A stretch of 64,000 nt of DNA from Turritopsis dohrnii (Eukaryota > Cnidaria > Hydrozoa > Anthoathecata > Oceaniidae). The notes beneath the pieces were generated by a model that saw only the letters and a list, made by a program, of their open reading frames with translations, had not been told where the DNA came from and did not search any database. The position numbers and the translations under genes were made by a program. Positions 46,963-59,328 of this stretch are shown here, piece after piece. The stretch spans positions 3,100,001-3,164,000 of the forward strand of contig BQMF02000001.1 of assembly GCA_027922465.2 (NCBI GenBank). The letters are read 5' to 3'. Numbering within the stretch: position 1 is the stretch's first letter; each line of letters starts with the position of its first letter.

Positions 46963-49844
46963 CCTGTCTGAAGCTTGTAAGAGTCTTGTGACAGGCAAAA
47001 ACTTGTTTAAAATGTGCTGTGTAACAAGATCACATATGAAATTGAATGAAGTGATGAGAGCCAAAAAAGCAGTAACCTTAATGAAGAGTCCCTGTTAAAT
47101 TGTTTATTTTCATTTGCACCTATGTCTTTAAGGCAGGATAAAATAATACAAAATCATTTAAGCCAAATAAAATTAGAAGCAACAGTCCCACGTTCATGTA
47201 CATTTGCATGCGCACAAAACAGTAGAGGAACATAGTGATTATGCCTAAATGTTCGGTTTGCAGAAGCACCCTCATGGAAAAACAAAATATGTATGTATAC
47301 GTCTGAAACTGGAGAACGACACGTAATTTCATTATGAAAAACCAGTTTTAGTTTCTGGTCCAGTGCAGGGGTAGTAACATCTTAACGTTTCGATTTATAA
47401 CAACACGTTGCTTAAGCCCAAAATACAAAGAAAGCCACTCCAAATGATATCACAGCAAATATGTATGGCCTCTTCTTTAACAAGGTCAGCTCCTGTGAGT
47501 GAGACCAGTGTCAAGAGAAGAGTGTGACACATTCCCAATACACGTAAAAAAAGGTTAAGAAGACAGCAGTTTTAAAAAAAGAGGGTGTTCAGCATAGAAT
47601 GAGGCATGTATCACTAATTCAACGGTTGTTAAAAATCTCAATTAAGTAACTAAAGAATTATCACCTACCAATCCAATGGATACAGAACTAAACAATTTCC
47701 ATCAGCTGCAGACACCTATAGAATTGAAAAAGAGAAAGGCAACATAACTGGGGCTGCATTCACTGATTCAATGTCATACAAATACACCATTTTTAATGTT
47801 TACTTTCTCAAAATAAAGGCAAGGGAGTCATGTAAGTTATCACAGAAAACACAAAATAAACATGATCAGATTTCTGAGAAAACATGTTATTAAAACTTAT
47901 GTAAGCCACTTAATTTAAATTTCTTTAAAAAGTAACCTTTCATTTCACTTTCGATACAAAAACATTCGAGATATAATTAAAAATCAATAAAAACTAACCA
48001 CAGGCAATGCATGCTTGACCTTTGTCTTCCTTCAAATTACTGGGAAAATAAAGACTCCGTCAAAAGGTTTCTTTTTATTTGACCAGAAACAAATTTCTGA
48101 TACAAACGTGCCGAAGAAAGGATGTCTTTCTCACTAATCTTCTTAGACAAATACCTTTGCCAACAGTGTAAGGATTCCAAATCACTTTTTTGCAAACATT
48201 TCCAATAAATCCAAACAACTCCATGACTGAAGAAAGAAAGAATGGGGAAGCATGCTCGTTCATACACGAGCTCGAATTCGTGGATTCTCATAGGGGGTAA
48301 ATTTAAGTTTTTATTATTATTATTTTCCAGTCAATAAGCACTAGTTTTAAAGCTTACGACTGGGTTGGCTTTACCCCCTAAAATTTCTGACTAAAGTTCA
48401 GTAAGGAGGCAAGCTCGTTATGTTTCGAGATGAAATCGAGATGAGATCGAAGAATAAAAATACTTTTTAAAACATTTTATCAATATTACAACCAACTGAT
48501 GCAAACCAAGTTAACTTCTGCTAAAAAGTCATGGATTAAAGGTATTTGTATCGTTAGTGTTTCTTTTTCTGAAAAAGTCAATACCCCAATGTTTTTTCAG
48601 ACATAGTTGGACCCGCTTAATGACTGATTTTACGGTCGCCAAAAAAAATGCACCCATTCTGGTCGCCCAGAAAATAAAATCTTGACATACGCTCGGTATA
48701 CGTTAACTTTTCCCGTGGGGGGTAAATAACTGCGTTCTTTGTTGGCTTTAACTGGAATATTTTATTTTCTTACCCGCGTGAGATCTAAATCGAAAGTAGG
48801 TCTCAAGAACAATACTGAATGTGCAAGCTATTGTTAGGGAGTTTGACGGCGCTAGAGCGTGGTTTAATGTACCGTATCGAATTAAATATTGACTCCCGTA
48901 TGAAATTAGATATTGAAGTGAGCACAAAACAAGACAGCCGAGGAGAAGAGCCAAACTCTCTGTTTGCTTGCTTGAATAAAAAAAACATACTTTTGACAAA
49001 AATCAAGTACGTCGGACGGACAAGGTTGACCTACGCTGTATCCGCCACTGCGAGTGACTATTTTGTTATATCCCTTTCTATTTAATTGAATTAAGGTAAT
49101 CCCGGCCTTGCTCAAAAACATCAATTCGTCTGACAGTATGCAGGAAAAAAGGATCAGGTGGTAAAGTTTACATTATATTTCTTCGTCTCAATTCGACCAT
49201 CGAATCGGTGCAAAAATTCATTCAATTTCATGGAAGAACTTATAATGATATCCATTTAAACAACAAACTATATATTTAATCATGTTATCGTGTTTGCAAC
49301 AACTTTTTCATGTCTAACTTTGTAACACCACAAAGCTTCTGACATCAATATTTATGTCCAGGATGGTGTAATCTATATATGGTTTGCCAAACAAATAGTT
49401 TTAATCAATCGATTCATATTCTATTTCTTATAGCAATATACAATATATACGTTTTTAAAGCCTATAAAGAATATTTGAGTTTTTATATCTAGTTATATGT
49501 ATATAGTAGCAGCTACATCTCTGATTTGTTTTTATGTCTCCTTGCTTTGTCTTTCCTCTAATTTCAATCCTAAAATCTGATTGTGAGGTAAATTGTGGTT
49601 TTCCACCGTCAGATTTTCGGTTCTTTTCTGTAAGTCAAATGCTTTGCGATATCATTCTCGAAATTCTTTCATCTAGTGTAAATGCTGTCCATAGTACATG
49701 GTTTCTCAAACAGATGACTCAAATCAATTGATTAGTTACCATTTCTTTGACAAATCATGTATTCGTATTTGTATTTATCATTTTATTTACTTTATACGGT
49801 TTTTAATTGTTTTAGTTTCTTGTTAGCTATTTGGATGCCTCCTA
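46963..49844. other. Mostly non-coding; possible host-gene exons on minus strand at 47421-48225
   Basis: On the minus strand three stretches look exon-like. About 48225-48037 follows a TTTCTTTCTTCAG acceptor and reads SHGVVWIYWKCLQKSDLESL. About 47712-47665 lies between CTATAG and GTAGGT. About 47503-47420 follows CACTCACAG and reads ELTLLKKRPYIFAVISFG, a hydrophobic C-terminus before a stop. I could not find one consistent frame through all three, so this is only a candidate. The rest of the interval shows nothing. Confidence 0.3.
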
Positions 49845-50651
49845 AGTATATATATATATATAATTTTAAACAAGTGAAAGCAGAACTACAATTTATTTGC
49901 AACTTCAAGTTTCTTGCATCGCATTCATCAGGCAAATGGTTTACACATTTTTTTTGTCATACATGTACAGTTAGTATAATACTGTAATTAGTAAAATTAC
50001 TAATATAAAAGACACTGACACTATTTCAACGCTTTCAATGTGAATTTATTTTTGTGGCGGCATTTACTTATTAGTTCATTTCTTTTGTTCAGTAGTCATA
50101 GGCGGATCTAGAGCTTAGGCAAAATTTGAGGAGGAGCGTTGTGTCATCTAGGAGAAGAATAGAAAAACGTGCCTTTTAACTAATTACAGTTAAACACTCA
50201 AAAGAAATTAATAGCATTGTACTCCTCCACTTTTTTTGCCTAACCCTGGATCCGCCTATGGTAGTCCCTTGGGTTCCGCGCGTACAATGATTACTTTTTC
50301 TGTGAGGCATAAATCGCATGACTTTGAACCGTTACGGTAAGGTGAAGTGCGAGCAGCTATACTCCATCGTAGGTCGTAGGTTTTGTTTTCTTCTTTAAGA
50401 GTCCATATAAGGCTCGATAACGCGGTTTCGTTTCTGTGCTTTGCGTGGCGGAATGATTTGGTATGATTGTTATACCTGGACTTGAACTCTCCCTCACACT
50501 GTCCGTAATATATACCAACTGAATTTTCATAACTAACTTCTGCTTTATAGATGATGTTTGTGGCGAGGCAGTCACCATTCATAGGGCATTCGTCTTTTTT
50601 GCGGCAGTTACATGGCCTTTGTTGTTGTTTGTTATCAGAACATAAAATCTA

Positions 50652-50690
<39 letters not shown>
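49845..50690 (-). pseudogene. Penelope-like element fragment: GIY-YIG endonuclease domain and 3' UTR
   Basis: The minus strand encodes the C-terminal endonuclease of a Penelope-like element: a Cys-rich lead (CNCRKKDECPMNGDCLATNI), IYKAEV, GIYYGQCEGEFKSRYNNHTK (the GIY-YIG-type core), ETALSSLIWTLKEENK and CDLCLTEKVIIVRAEPKG. The frame is interrupted by a 164-bp MITE and resumes LLNKRNELISKCRHKNKF, ending with TAG at 50021-50023. The 3' UTR (GCCTGATGAATGCGATGC) is also typical of Penelope elements. The fragment is bounded by (TA)n runs at about 49848-49862 and 50657-50688. The reverse transcriptase is absent, so it is 5'-truncated. Confidence 0.8.
50097..50260. mobile_element. 164-bp MITE inside the Penelope fragment
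   Basis: Inverted ends CATAGGCGGATC (50097-50108 and complement 50249-50260) continue with mismatches for about 40 bp. GTAGT is duplicated at 50092-50096 and 50261-50265. Deleting the MITE and one GTAGT restores the Penelope reading frame across KGL-LNKR. No coding capacity. Confidence 0.8.
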
Positions 50691-50691
<1 letters not shown>

Positions 50692-50768
50692 CTAGTTTTT
50701 AGTTTTAGTTTATAGTAGGTCCACAACAGTTTCTAACTGCTTTTTACTGACCTTTACCAAATAATAAC

Positions 50769-51258
50769 AAGAGCCAGATGGCGCAAAACGGTAGCAGCAA
50801 GTTTACTTTTCACGCAAATGCTTTCGAAATTTTACTTTAAGTACTAAAAACTTCTTTACTGGATGTTTTCTAAGATATCTCACTGGTGGAAAACAGGCAT
50901 TAACGATAAATTCGATGAAAATGATTAATTAGTGTAAATAGGGTCTAACCAAAAACACCAGCAACAATTTATTTAAAGACAAAAGAATTATACATGTGTG
51001 AGCTGTGTGTTTTTTTTTATAAGAAATTTTTTCGTAAGAGCTTATGTAGAAAAAAAAAGTTTGTTTATAATAATAATAATTTCTGACGAAACCAAAATTG
51101 AATTCCAACAAATAAACTGCCTTTTTGAACTAGATCTTTGAAAACTTTAATAAACAAACATAGTGTAATAGCTAACAAACCAAACGAGGTAATAAGAAAT
51201 TTTGAACTAATAAGCTTTACTAACAAGAAAAGCAGCATATCAAGTATATATTTTCAGT
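50769..51258. repeat. Second copy of the dispersed repeat seen at 20134-20851
   Basis: Long stretches match, including GGCGCAAAACGGTAGCAGC near the start, GGTGGAAAACAGGCATTAAC and GAGGTAATAAGAAATTTTGA. The right end differs: ACGGTAGCAGC at 51337 is in direct, not inverted, orientation. Confidence 0.65.
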
Positions 51259-51432
51259 TAGACACAAAGGATGGATAAATGAATAAACGAAGAGCCTTCT
51301 TTACTTTTGTCTTATTATTATTGTTCTTATTATTACGGTAGCAGCGAACGATATAATAATATAATAATAATAATTATATATTATATAATAATTATAATAA
51401 TACGGATGGAAAGAACTTTTTATGCATTCATC
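51259..51432. other. AT-rich microsatellite and shared end block
   Basis: A run of ATA/TAA repeats at about 51350-51400 precedes ATACGGATGGAAAGAAC and following bases (51397-51431), which are nearly identical to 13241-13276 next to the MITE at 13282. Confidence 0.5.
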
Positions 51433-51836
51433 ATCCAGGGTAGGATCTAGAGGTAGGCTAGGTAGACTAAACCCTACTTGAAAATTATCAAATATTTTAT
51501 TCCCTATACCACAAATCATTTTCTAATGATAATATCGCCGAAAATTATTCAGTTTTTGTTTTTTTAAGTGCCATGCTCATCTTTTTCCTTGATGATAATT
51601 TCATGTCTGGGAAGATATAACGCCAACAAGTAACAACAATTGCCCTATCAATTGCGCCGTTAGTCACCACCATCGGGTTTCTGCTGAGCGAAAGCCTATT
51701 TTCAGTAACAAAGTTGATATCATTTACGCGGGAAAACCATGTAAAAGATGTCTACATCGTTTTGCGGAGGTAGGCTTATTTCGAGCAAAGTAGGCTTTCT
51801 TCGAGTAAAGCCTACTGAGTTTAAACATAGTAGATA

Positions 51837-52571
51837 CATTTACTACGCGCAGTTCACCCAAGTACGACATGTCAACATAAATATGGAATATGCAGACTAC
51901 ATCAGCGTGATCACAAGTGACTTCAATAACGTCTGCAGATACAAACGCGAAAAAACAAAAATGTTATCAGAAAAGGGTCTGCTAATAAATGACAGCAAAA
52001 CCCAACGTTTCCTCATCAACAAAAATAATGATTCGTGGAAAAATGCAAGCTGTTAGGACCTCTCCTTGACACTGACGAAGAAATCAAAAGAAGAAAGTCG
52101 TTAGCAATCAACGCTGCTAATAACCTCAAACATTTCTTCAAAAACAAAAGTTTAACCACGTCAATGAAAATGAAAGTAATTGACACCTATGCCGAACCAA
52201 TTCTCATGTACAATTCCGAAACTTGGTCTCTGACAAAATCCCAAGAAAATTCAATAGACACTTTTCAACGAAAAATCATCCGAACGTACGTTTTCGACAT
52301 CAAATGGCCGAAAACCATCAGCAATGATGAATTGTATCAAAAAGCAAAAACTAAAAGTTGGAAAAGCAAAATTACTTTACGACGTCTGAAATGGTTCGGG
52401 AAACTGGCGATCCAACCCAAAAAAAGCGTTACGATACGGGCTGCTTTGATACCTTCAAAGACCACTCGGCAAACCAAAAACAACTTGGCTGTCAAAAACT
52501 ATAAACGATTTAAGGAAAATGAACTTTTCATGGTCAGACGCCGAAAATCTGGCCAAAGAAAACCTAAATGA
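51837..52571 (+). pseudogene. LINE reverse-transcriptase C-terminal fragment
   Basis: The first frame (to about 52050) has the RT palm end EYADYISVITSDFNNVCRYK, in which the catalytic YADD has become YADY. After a frameshift near 52040 the second frame gives CKLLGPLLDTDEEIKRRKSL, MYNSETWSLTKSQENSIDTF and LRRLKWFGKLAIQPKKS, the usual thumb and tail of this LINE type. The 5' part is missing. The motif style differs from the two other LINEs in the window. Confidence 0.75.
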
Positions 52572-54284
52572 AATGGTATAGAATATCTAAACAATATATA
52601 AAAACAAATTAAAACATTTTCGAATTTTAAATCTTCTGTATGGTAGGTAATGCAGAGTTATTTAAGGAAAAACCTATGAATGAATGAAACCCAGAGATGC
52701 CTTATTTCCCTTACAATTCTGTCTAGTTTGCCTATCTGAGGTAGGCCTTTTGTACACCAGTATTGAGCAACTCAAATAGGGAAGAGTCTGCGACCGCCCT
52801 GATGCTAAACTGAAATGAACCAAGTAGAGTAGTGGATGGGTAAGTGTGGCAGTAAAAATATTAGTTTTTTGAAGGAAATTATCTTGATAGTCACTGACTG
52901 CACAAAGCAAATGAAACTTCTTTAATTACATTTTCTATAACATGTTTTTTCTCTGATTTGCATTTGTTCAAAATAATACTGCTCTAGCTTGAGTTTATGG
53001 TAAATATTGAAGAAGTATTATTAAATTCTGGAAAAAACAAATTTAAAGCAAAATTAGGCGAATTGACCAAAACTTGATGAAATGAATTATCCAGTCATCA
53101 TTAAAAGAAGATTGCATGACCACTGGGTTGTTTAGCAGTACAACTAGAAGAAGAAAGAGTTGTTAGAATAATGGGCCCAATGTTACGCATGTCAGGTATG
53201 GAAATGATTTCCTATCTTGCATTAGATGAACAAAAACATGTTGAAAAGTAATCAGTTGAAGATTTGTATATCATTCCCAAAGTTTCAATTGGTAGGTGGC
53301 TCATTTTGTAGTTAGCCTAAAGTTTTGTTCGAAATATATATCTTTTATTCTGTGAAACTTCCCATAAAATTGGAAATTGTGGTAATTGTCTCTTTCGAGT
53401 GGTGTCAGCTGTCATGTTTTGAAATGAATCTCTCTATAGTGAGTTACGAACTTTGACAACTGTTGAACTATATATAAATTTGCAAGATGATCTTGTCATG
53501 TTCATTTGAAAAATTAAAAACAATGTTGTTATTACTATTATTATAATAATTATTACTATATCTATTGAAGATATGAAAATATTATAATTATTATTATATC
53601 TTCTGGTATATCATTAAATAAATTGTTTACAAAAGCCATTTTTGGTATGTGGTGTAAAGAATGTACAACTATAACTATACCATTCTTAGAGGGGAAATAT
53701 ATATTTCAAGAAATTTTAACTGGGTGTCTTTTGTATGGAGTGATGGTATTAATGTGGTGTAAGTCAGGCAACAAACGTTTGTATATGTTATCAAAGTTAC
53801 GATTCTGAGGATCTCTAATACCGTCATACCGTCACAATTTTGCGTCAAATACCTGCATACCGTCTAAAAAGGATGCCGAATACCGGTACCGGCTCTTTTA
53901 TTGGGCCAATTATTCAAAAAACTATTGGGACATACCCTAATGTATTTGGATCCGGTTGCTCGAAGGGTTGCGAAACCACTTAATGTTCCAGTTAAAATAT
54001 TAAAGAACAAAAGCCTGAATACGTAATTTTGCTTTGTTATACTGCGTCCTTGTTAAATTCGCTGAGAAGTAATCAACATCCTAACAACAATTTATTCCAG
54101 ATGTATACAAAACACAATCAAATAATTCTTGGAAATCAATATCTACAATTAAATGGTTAAATGTGATACTTTATAATATAAGCTATGAAACTATTACTAT
54201 AAACAAACATTAGCGGTGCACACTGCAAAAAGATTATCGTCGTATGATTTGATGATAGTAATTAATTTCCACTCAAATTTAATA
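52572..54284. other. No supported gene
   Basis: A stretch at about 53155-53260 (+) reads RIMGPMLRMSGMEMISYLAL before a stop and may be a gene relic; I do not recognise it. Positions 53818-53900 contain degenerate AATACCGTCATACCG-type words related to the tandem repeat at 55676-55832. Confidence 0.3.
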
Positions 54285-54478
54285 GGCCTTTTCATAAATT
54301 ACGTCACTACAAACAACGTCTCGTTTTCAAACTGAATACTAATGATGTTTGCGCCATTTAGAAATGACACCTTAGGAAAACATTTTTCACGAAATTCTTT
54401 TATTAAGGTTAAGCACGTAATAATCCATAAACTTAGAAACGAGGCGATACTTGTAATGATGTAATTTGTGAAAAGGTC
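54285..54478. mobile_element. 194-bp MITE with TA target duplication
   Basis: Inverted ends GGCCTTTTCATAAATTACGT and the complement ending GAAAAGGTC, flanked by TA on each side (54283-54284, 54479-54480). The ends resemble the MITE at 13282-13481 in sequence, size and target, so both belong to one family. No coding capacity. Confidence 0.75.
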
Positions 54479-55675
54479 TATCTGATTTTAAAAGCAGTTC
54501 CCCCGCCATGGATTTGAAACTGAGGGGGTGGGGGAATTTGGGGCTAAAATAATAATAGTTTGCTTAAAAAGGTCGCCCATCAAGAAAATTTTGTTTACAG
54601 AGTCTCTAGAATGGCCTCTAAATCGATACTGGGGAAAAATTCTCACTATAAATTTCCATTTTACTGAGTGTGAAATGTTGTGAAAAACGCAAATTGTTTA
54701 AGAGAATCTTGCTTATCTCGCAAATTTCTTAGGTTCATTGCATATAATAAAAAGCAATGTGACAAAATTTGGTCAAGTAGTAAAACTCAGTACAGCTTAA
54801 AACAGGTATACCGTTAGCTTGAAATACAAAAAAATGTGTGTCAAGTGTTCAAGTAAAAAGCAACTTCGTCCAGAATGAAAACTTTCTATAACTTTGTATA
54901 TTTCTATAACGTTAACAGGACTCGCTCAAAGAAGATTTACTGCATGCTCGTAAGTTGACACATTTATAAAAAAAGTACTGTAATAAACTATGAAGTCAAC
55001 AAGGAATCTGGCAAAATGCTAAGGAAAGTCGGAAACGACCATAGAGCCATTCCGACAAATGATGCTAATAGGTTACTTTTCTTCTTTAATATTCGCAGAC
55101 TTGAATTCGAGTGTCATTGAACCATTGAAAAAAATGACCTTACTTCAATCAGCTCCTTGAGGTCTTTTTCAGAATCCCCATTAATTTTTACCCGGAAGTG
55201 GAACGCTTCCAGATAAGATTTGCCCGAATCACCAGCTTTATAAAATAAAGCGCGGCAGTTTATAAAATGGTCATTTTTAACTTGTTAGACAGAACAGCTC
55301 TCTCACTTATCCCTGTTTTGAACGCAGTTCTTCTGATGTCTGAATTAATTGTTGAAACATGAAACAAATGCAAAGAAAAATCTTTCAAACACCCTCCATC
55401 ACCCTATCTACGACATATAACTAACTAGTTGCTATTGAATTGCGTAGAAGAGCAACGATTTTAGCAGACATAAAAAGTTCTTTTTGACGCGACAACAAAA
55501 AAATAGAATCAAAACATTCGAAATATTACGCCACAACAATGTTGATAACTCACGCACTATTAAAAATATCGACAATATCGCGATCACGTGTATATGACAA
55601 ACTATCCCATACCGAAATACCAATTTTGTTGTACACAAATACCGAAATACCGGCACAAAAACGGACAATTTACCG
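54479..55675. other. No gene seen
   Basis: AT-rich non-coding sequence without recognisable structure. Confidence 0.45.
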
Positions 55676-55832
55676 TCACCGGCAGAAGATGAAATACCGT
55701 AATCCCGTCAATATTTTCGCCAAATACCGTTAGACCGGGACAAAAAAAGGCCCAATACCGTTATGCCGGACAAAAAAAAGGCCCAATACCGTTATACCGG
55801 ACAAAAAAAGGCCAAATACCGTTATACCGGAA
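55676..55832 (+). repeat. 30-bp tandem repeat, core AATACCGTTATACCGG
   Basis: Three nearly perfect 30-31-bp units (AATACCGTTATACCGG plus ACAAAAAAAGGCC) end at 55832, preceded by more diverged copies back to about 55600. A similar but weaker stretch lies at 53818-53900 in the same orientation. Confidence 0.75.
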
Positions 55833-56534
55833 AAGTGAACCCAGTGTCAGTGTCTCAAGTAGAGCACCACAAAGACCTAATCACTTTGTTCCCATTATGC
55901 AAATACCATCATTAACAATGAAAGAAATCAAACTTATTATAAATTTATACCAATAAATTTGACATTAAAAGTGACAGTGACATGCAGCAACCAAATATTT
56001 CTACTTATTTCAAGCACAGCAGTTTGACCAGGTAATGTGCATTAAGGACATAGGTATCAGTAGTGTTATAGGACTTATTGTAATACACATTATGTTTCAA
56101 GTAATATTTATGTTCTTTTTATTAGTGACTCAAAAGCAAATGGATATTGGCATGGTTTCACCTCTTTCTACAGGTCCTGAAGATATGTGTTTTGAATATC
56201 CACGAGCATATTCTATTCTTGAAATGTTTGCTGTAAATGTTGAATTTAAGATAAGTAAACATAATGTAGATTTGGAATCAAAATTACCTACTCACTCCAA
56301 GCTACTCCTCAAAATTATTGATAACATGAAATTCAGTGTTAGGAAAGCACTAGTGTAATTTGCAAGACCTCATTTTAACTCTAAGAAAAGTGAAATCCTG
56401 TTTGATGATGTATCACTTCTCAGTTGGCAAATTTTTTGAAAAGTCACTCCAAAGGAGTGTATTTTTATAGAGATAAACACTGGGTTGGTCCAACTAAGGC
56501 CTTGAATAGCGTTTTTAGACGCTCTATATCGACT
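55833..56534. other. Unidentified open frame at 56035-56358 (+)
   Basis: The frame includes VSPLSTGPEDMCFEYPRAYS and KISKHNVDLESKLPTHSKLL, reads like real protein sequence and ends in TAA at 56356-56358. No splice sites or domain are recognised; it may be the last exon of an old gene or element. Confidence 0.3.
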
Positions 56535-57474
56535 TTTCGATGGTCTAGTTCAAGGATTGTAGCGATATTTCAACGACCCTTCTTTCATGAGTGAACAATT
56601 ATAATTTCTATGCGCAGTGGACATATAAGGGAAACGTTTGTCCGCAAGCAAACCAACTTCACCAATGATAACATTTATTAAAGAAGAAACATACAAAGCG
56701 TTGAATATTCATAAAATTTAGTTCGTCCTTATCATAAATACAGCTATTCTTTCAGTTTCTTAGTCCATTCGTTAGTGTGTTTACTTTTGATAAACAAACA
56801 TTTTCAGTCAGTCCTGAAAGTTTGAGTTATGAGGAATTCATTGTAAAAGTATTATTAATACAAATAAGAAAGTCAAACAAAGTAATTCTTTGAAATGCAA
56901 TCTCCATAATCGGAGCAACTATTTGTTTCAATAAAACAAGATTCCCCCTTCCACGATCCAAATAAATTGAAAAGATCAAATTTGTTGCTGAAGGTATACC
57001 AGCTTTTTTGGCATCACCTCTACTCGAGTCTTTGGATTGATTATAAAACATGTAATCAATCGGTCGGTTCTATATTTACAAGAAAATTGAGTTCGATTAT
57101 TAACTGTTTCAATCAATAATGTTAACCGCATTCCAAATCAATTACCATAAAGCAATGATTGTATGCACGAATAAGTATGTTCCTTCGCATCTGTATCATG
57201 GCAGTACGTGCATATTTCAGGACCTAACTATAGTATGGAATATGCGATAATGTACTTGATACCTAGTTAACCTAGTTAACTATACAGAATTTAACTGCCA
57301 TCGATGTTACAAAAGGAGCAATTAAGTGCTCATTATATTTTCATTTATAACAAATTCGGACATGAGCAAAGTCAGGGTTTCCCGAATAACGTGTTGTTGA
57401 GAAACAGGAACAAATAAAGATTTTGGTGAAAAATGGCGTATCTAATTACCAGCAGACGATCATGCGCGCTAGCG
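56535..57474 (+). other. Duplicated upstream region of gene B
   Basis: Matches 19800-21475 upstream of gene A but lacks the 0.7-kb insertion, which gives an empty site at about 56868. Confidence 0.65.
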
Positions 57475-57482
57475 TATAAAAA
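57475..57482 (+). promoter_or_regulatory. TATA box of gene B
   Basis: TATAAAAA 54 bp upstream of the ATG at 57529, the same spacing as in gene A. Confidence 0.65.
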
Positions 57483-57528
57483 CCCAATACCAGCTGAAAC
57501 AGCAAACGGGATTGGATTGAACATCAAG

Positions 57529-59328
57529 ATGGATTCCTTTGCTTTAATGATGATGTGCTTTTTGCTTGGGTCGACGTATGGAAACGTTTTTGAAGATTTA
57601 ATTGAGGATTATGTGGAAAGAAAATTAGAAAACCAAGAAGATCCTCTTCCTCCTACTCCGAATCCAAATCTTCGAATGTGTCATGGAGTAGGTGTGGATT
57701 GTGAACATTGTGGCGACTGCTACCCTGGAGGTTGGTGTATTCGTAATCATGGTTCAAAACCGAAATGTTTGTGCAACTATGGGTGGACGGGTCCAAACGC
57801 AGAATATTTACCGAATACGAATGACAAAGCTTGGGGAATCAACAGGATCAGAGCTGATAACTGTTTACATGCTTGTCATTACACGCACTTTGTAAGGTAA
57901 GTAAACGTCTTTCTTAACGGATTTCATATGAAATCTTTTTTGTTAGAAATTTTGAATCTTGCTACCAATTAAAAATACAAAAACATTTCTTAGGAATCTA
58001 ACGTGCATTGCACCAATAACACCAACAACAATAACAATACCAACCGGGAAACATCCTCCTCATCCTCGTTGTCATGACTTGTGTGGAAAATATGAAGGAA
58101 CATGTGACACATCAAATGGATGGTGCACATGTTGTCGAGGCTGGGCTGGCCCAAACAAAAGATACAACGCAGCAAAGGATAGATATGAAGCTTCATACTG
58201 TAATCAGGAATGTCCGTATCTTGGCAAAGGAGTGAGGTACGACACATTTACTTTTTAACATCATGTGCAGAACATTTCCTATACTGAATTATTTCAACAC
58301 AACAGATAATTCTTTTGCAACAACTCCAACTGAAATATTCGTTATAGAAACGATAATTGCGTAAAATGCGACGACAGATGTGAAAAATCAGAAGGTAAGT
58401 GCTTGCCAAACGGCCGTTGCTTGTGTTGCTTGGGATGGACCGGACCGAAGGCAAAGTACGGAAGTGGGATCCATCACAAAAGAATTGTAGCTGATTATTG
58501 TGATGTATACTGTCCATACACACTTAGTAGAAGGTAAAGTAATTTTACTCCTATTATGTACAATCTTCAATTTAAGTGTGTCAAGGAAACATATTGATGG
58601 AAAATTTTATCTGAAATGTACATATCCTGAAAACATTTGTAATAATAAGGATAGAAAATTATCTAAATGTAAAAATTTAAAAACAAAGTTTCAACGCGTT
58701 TGGAGTGCCAACATCCATTTTCAAGATGCAACTAAATATTTAACAATGTTGAAAGTAAGAATTGGCATAAATCATGCAGTGTAACGAATAAATACGAATA
58801 AATGACGTCCACAATTTACAAAAGATTTTCGTTAAAGCAATCATTACTAATCATTACTTTATTGTTGTTATCATTCCTTTGAATCACCATAATGCAACAC
58901 TTGCCGCATTGATTTATCCTGTTATTTCGTTGTGTCGCGCGTGTCACCTCAAATGTGCAGTAAAAGGGGGAAATATTAAGCAAATATAAAGGAAATAAAA
59001 GGAAATGCAGACAACTCGAGAAGAAAACGTTATTTCTGATCTAAATTTAAAAAAAAAACCATAATCTGAAAAATTTTTTTGGCCCCCCCCGGTGGCTACG
59101 GCACTGAATTAGCTTATCACTGTATTCCCTAACTTTCATTATTTATCTTTCTCTTATTTCACTTATTTACTTTTATTATTATCTCACATTATTCATGGCC
59201 ATATTATGGTAATCGAATGATTATGTCATCTCTTTCTTTATACTCTCTTTAGGGACCACAGGTGCATCGATCCATACTACATAGGGAAGCGCCGTTTTGA
59301 AGGACATAAAATTGATGTCACCAAGTAA
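57529..59328 (+). CDS. Secreted cysteine-rich modular protein, gene B (four exons)
   Basis: Exons at 57529-57896, 57994-58236, 58348-58533 and 59253-59328 give 290 residues; all introns are GT-AG and phase 2, and exons 2-4 have exactly the same lengths as in gene A. The signal peptide (MDSFALMMMCFLLGSTYG) differs more from gene A than most of the mature protein. All 28 module cysteines are conserved, as are the GWTGP and GWAGP cores. One codon is missing before the first module (PLPPTPN for PLIPPTPN). Intron 3 is about 300 bp longer than in A because of an insertion at about 58810-59110. The polyadenylation signal reads AATATA instead of AATAAA. Function is unknown, as for gene A. Confidence 0.85.
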
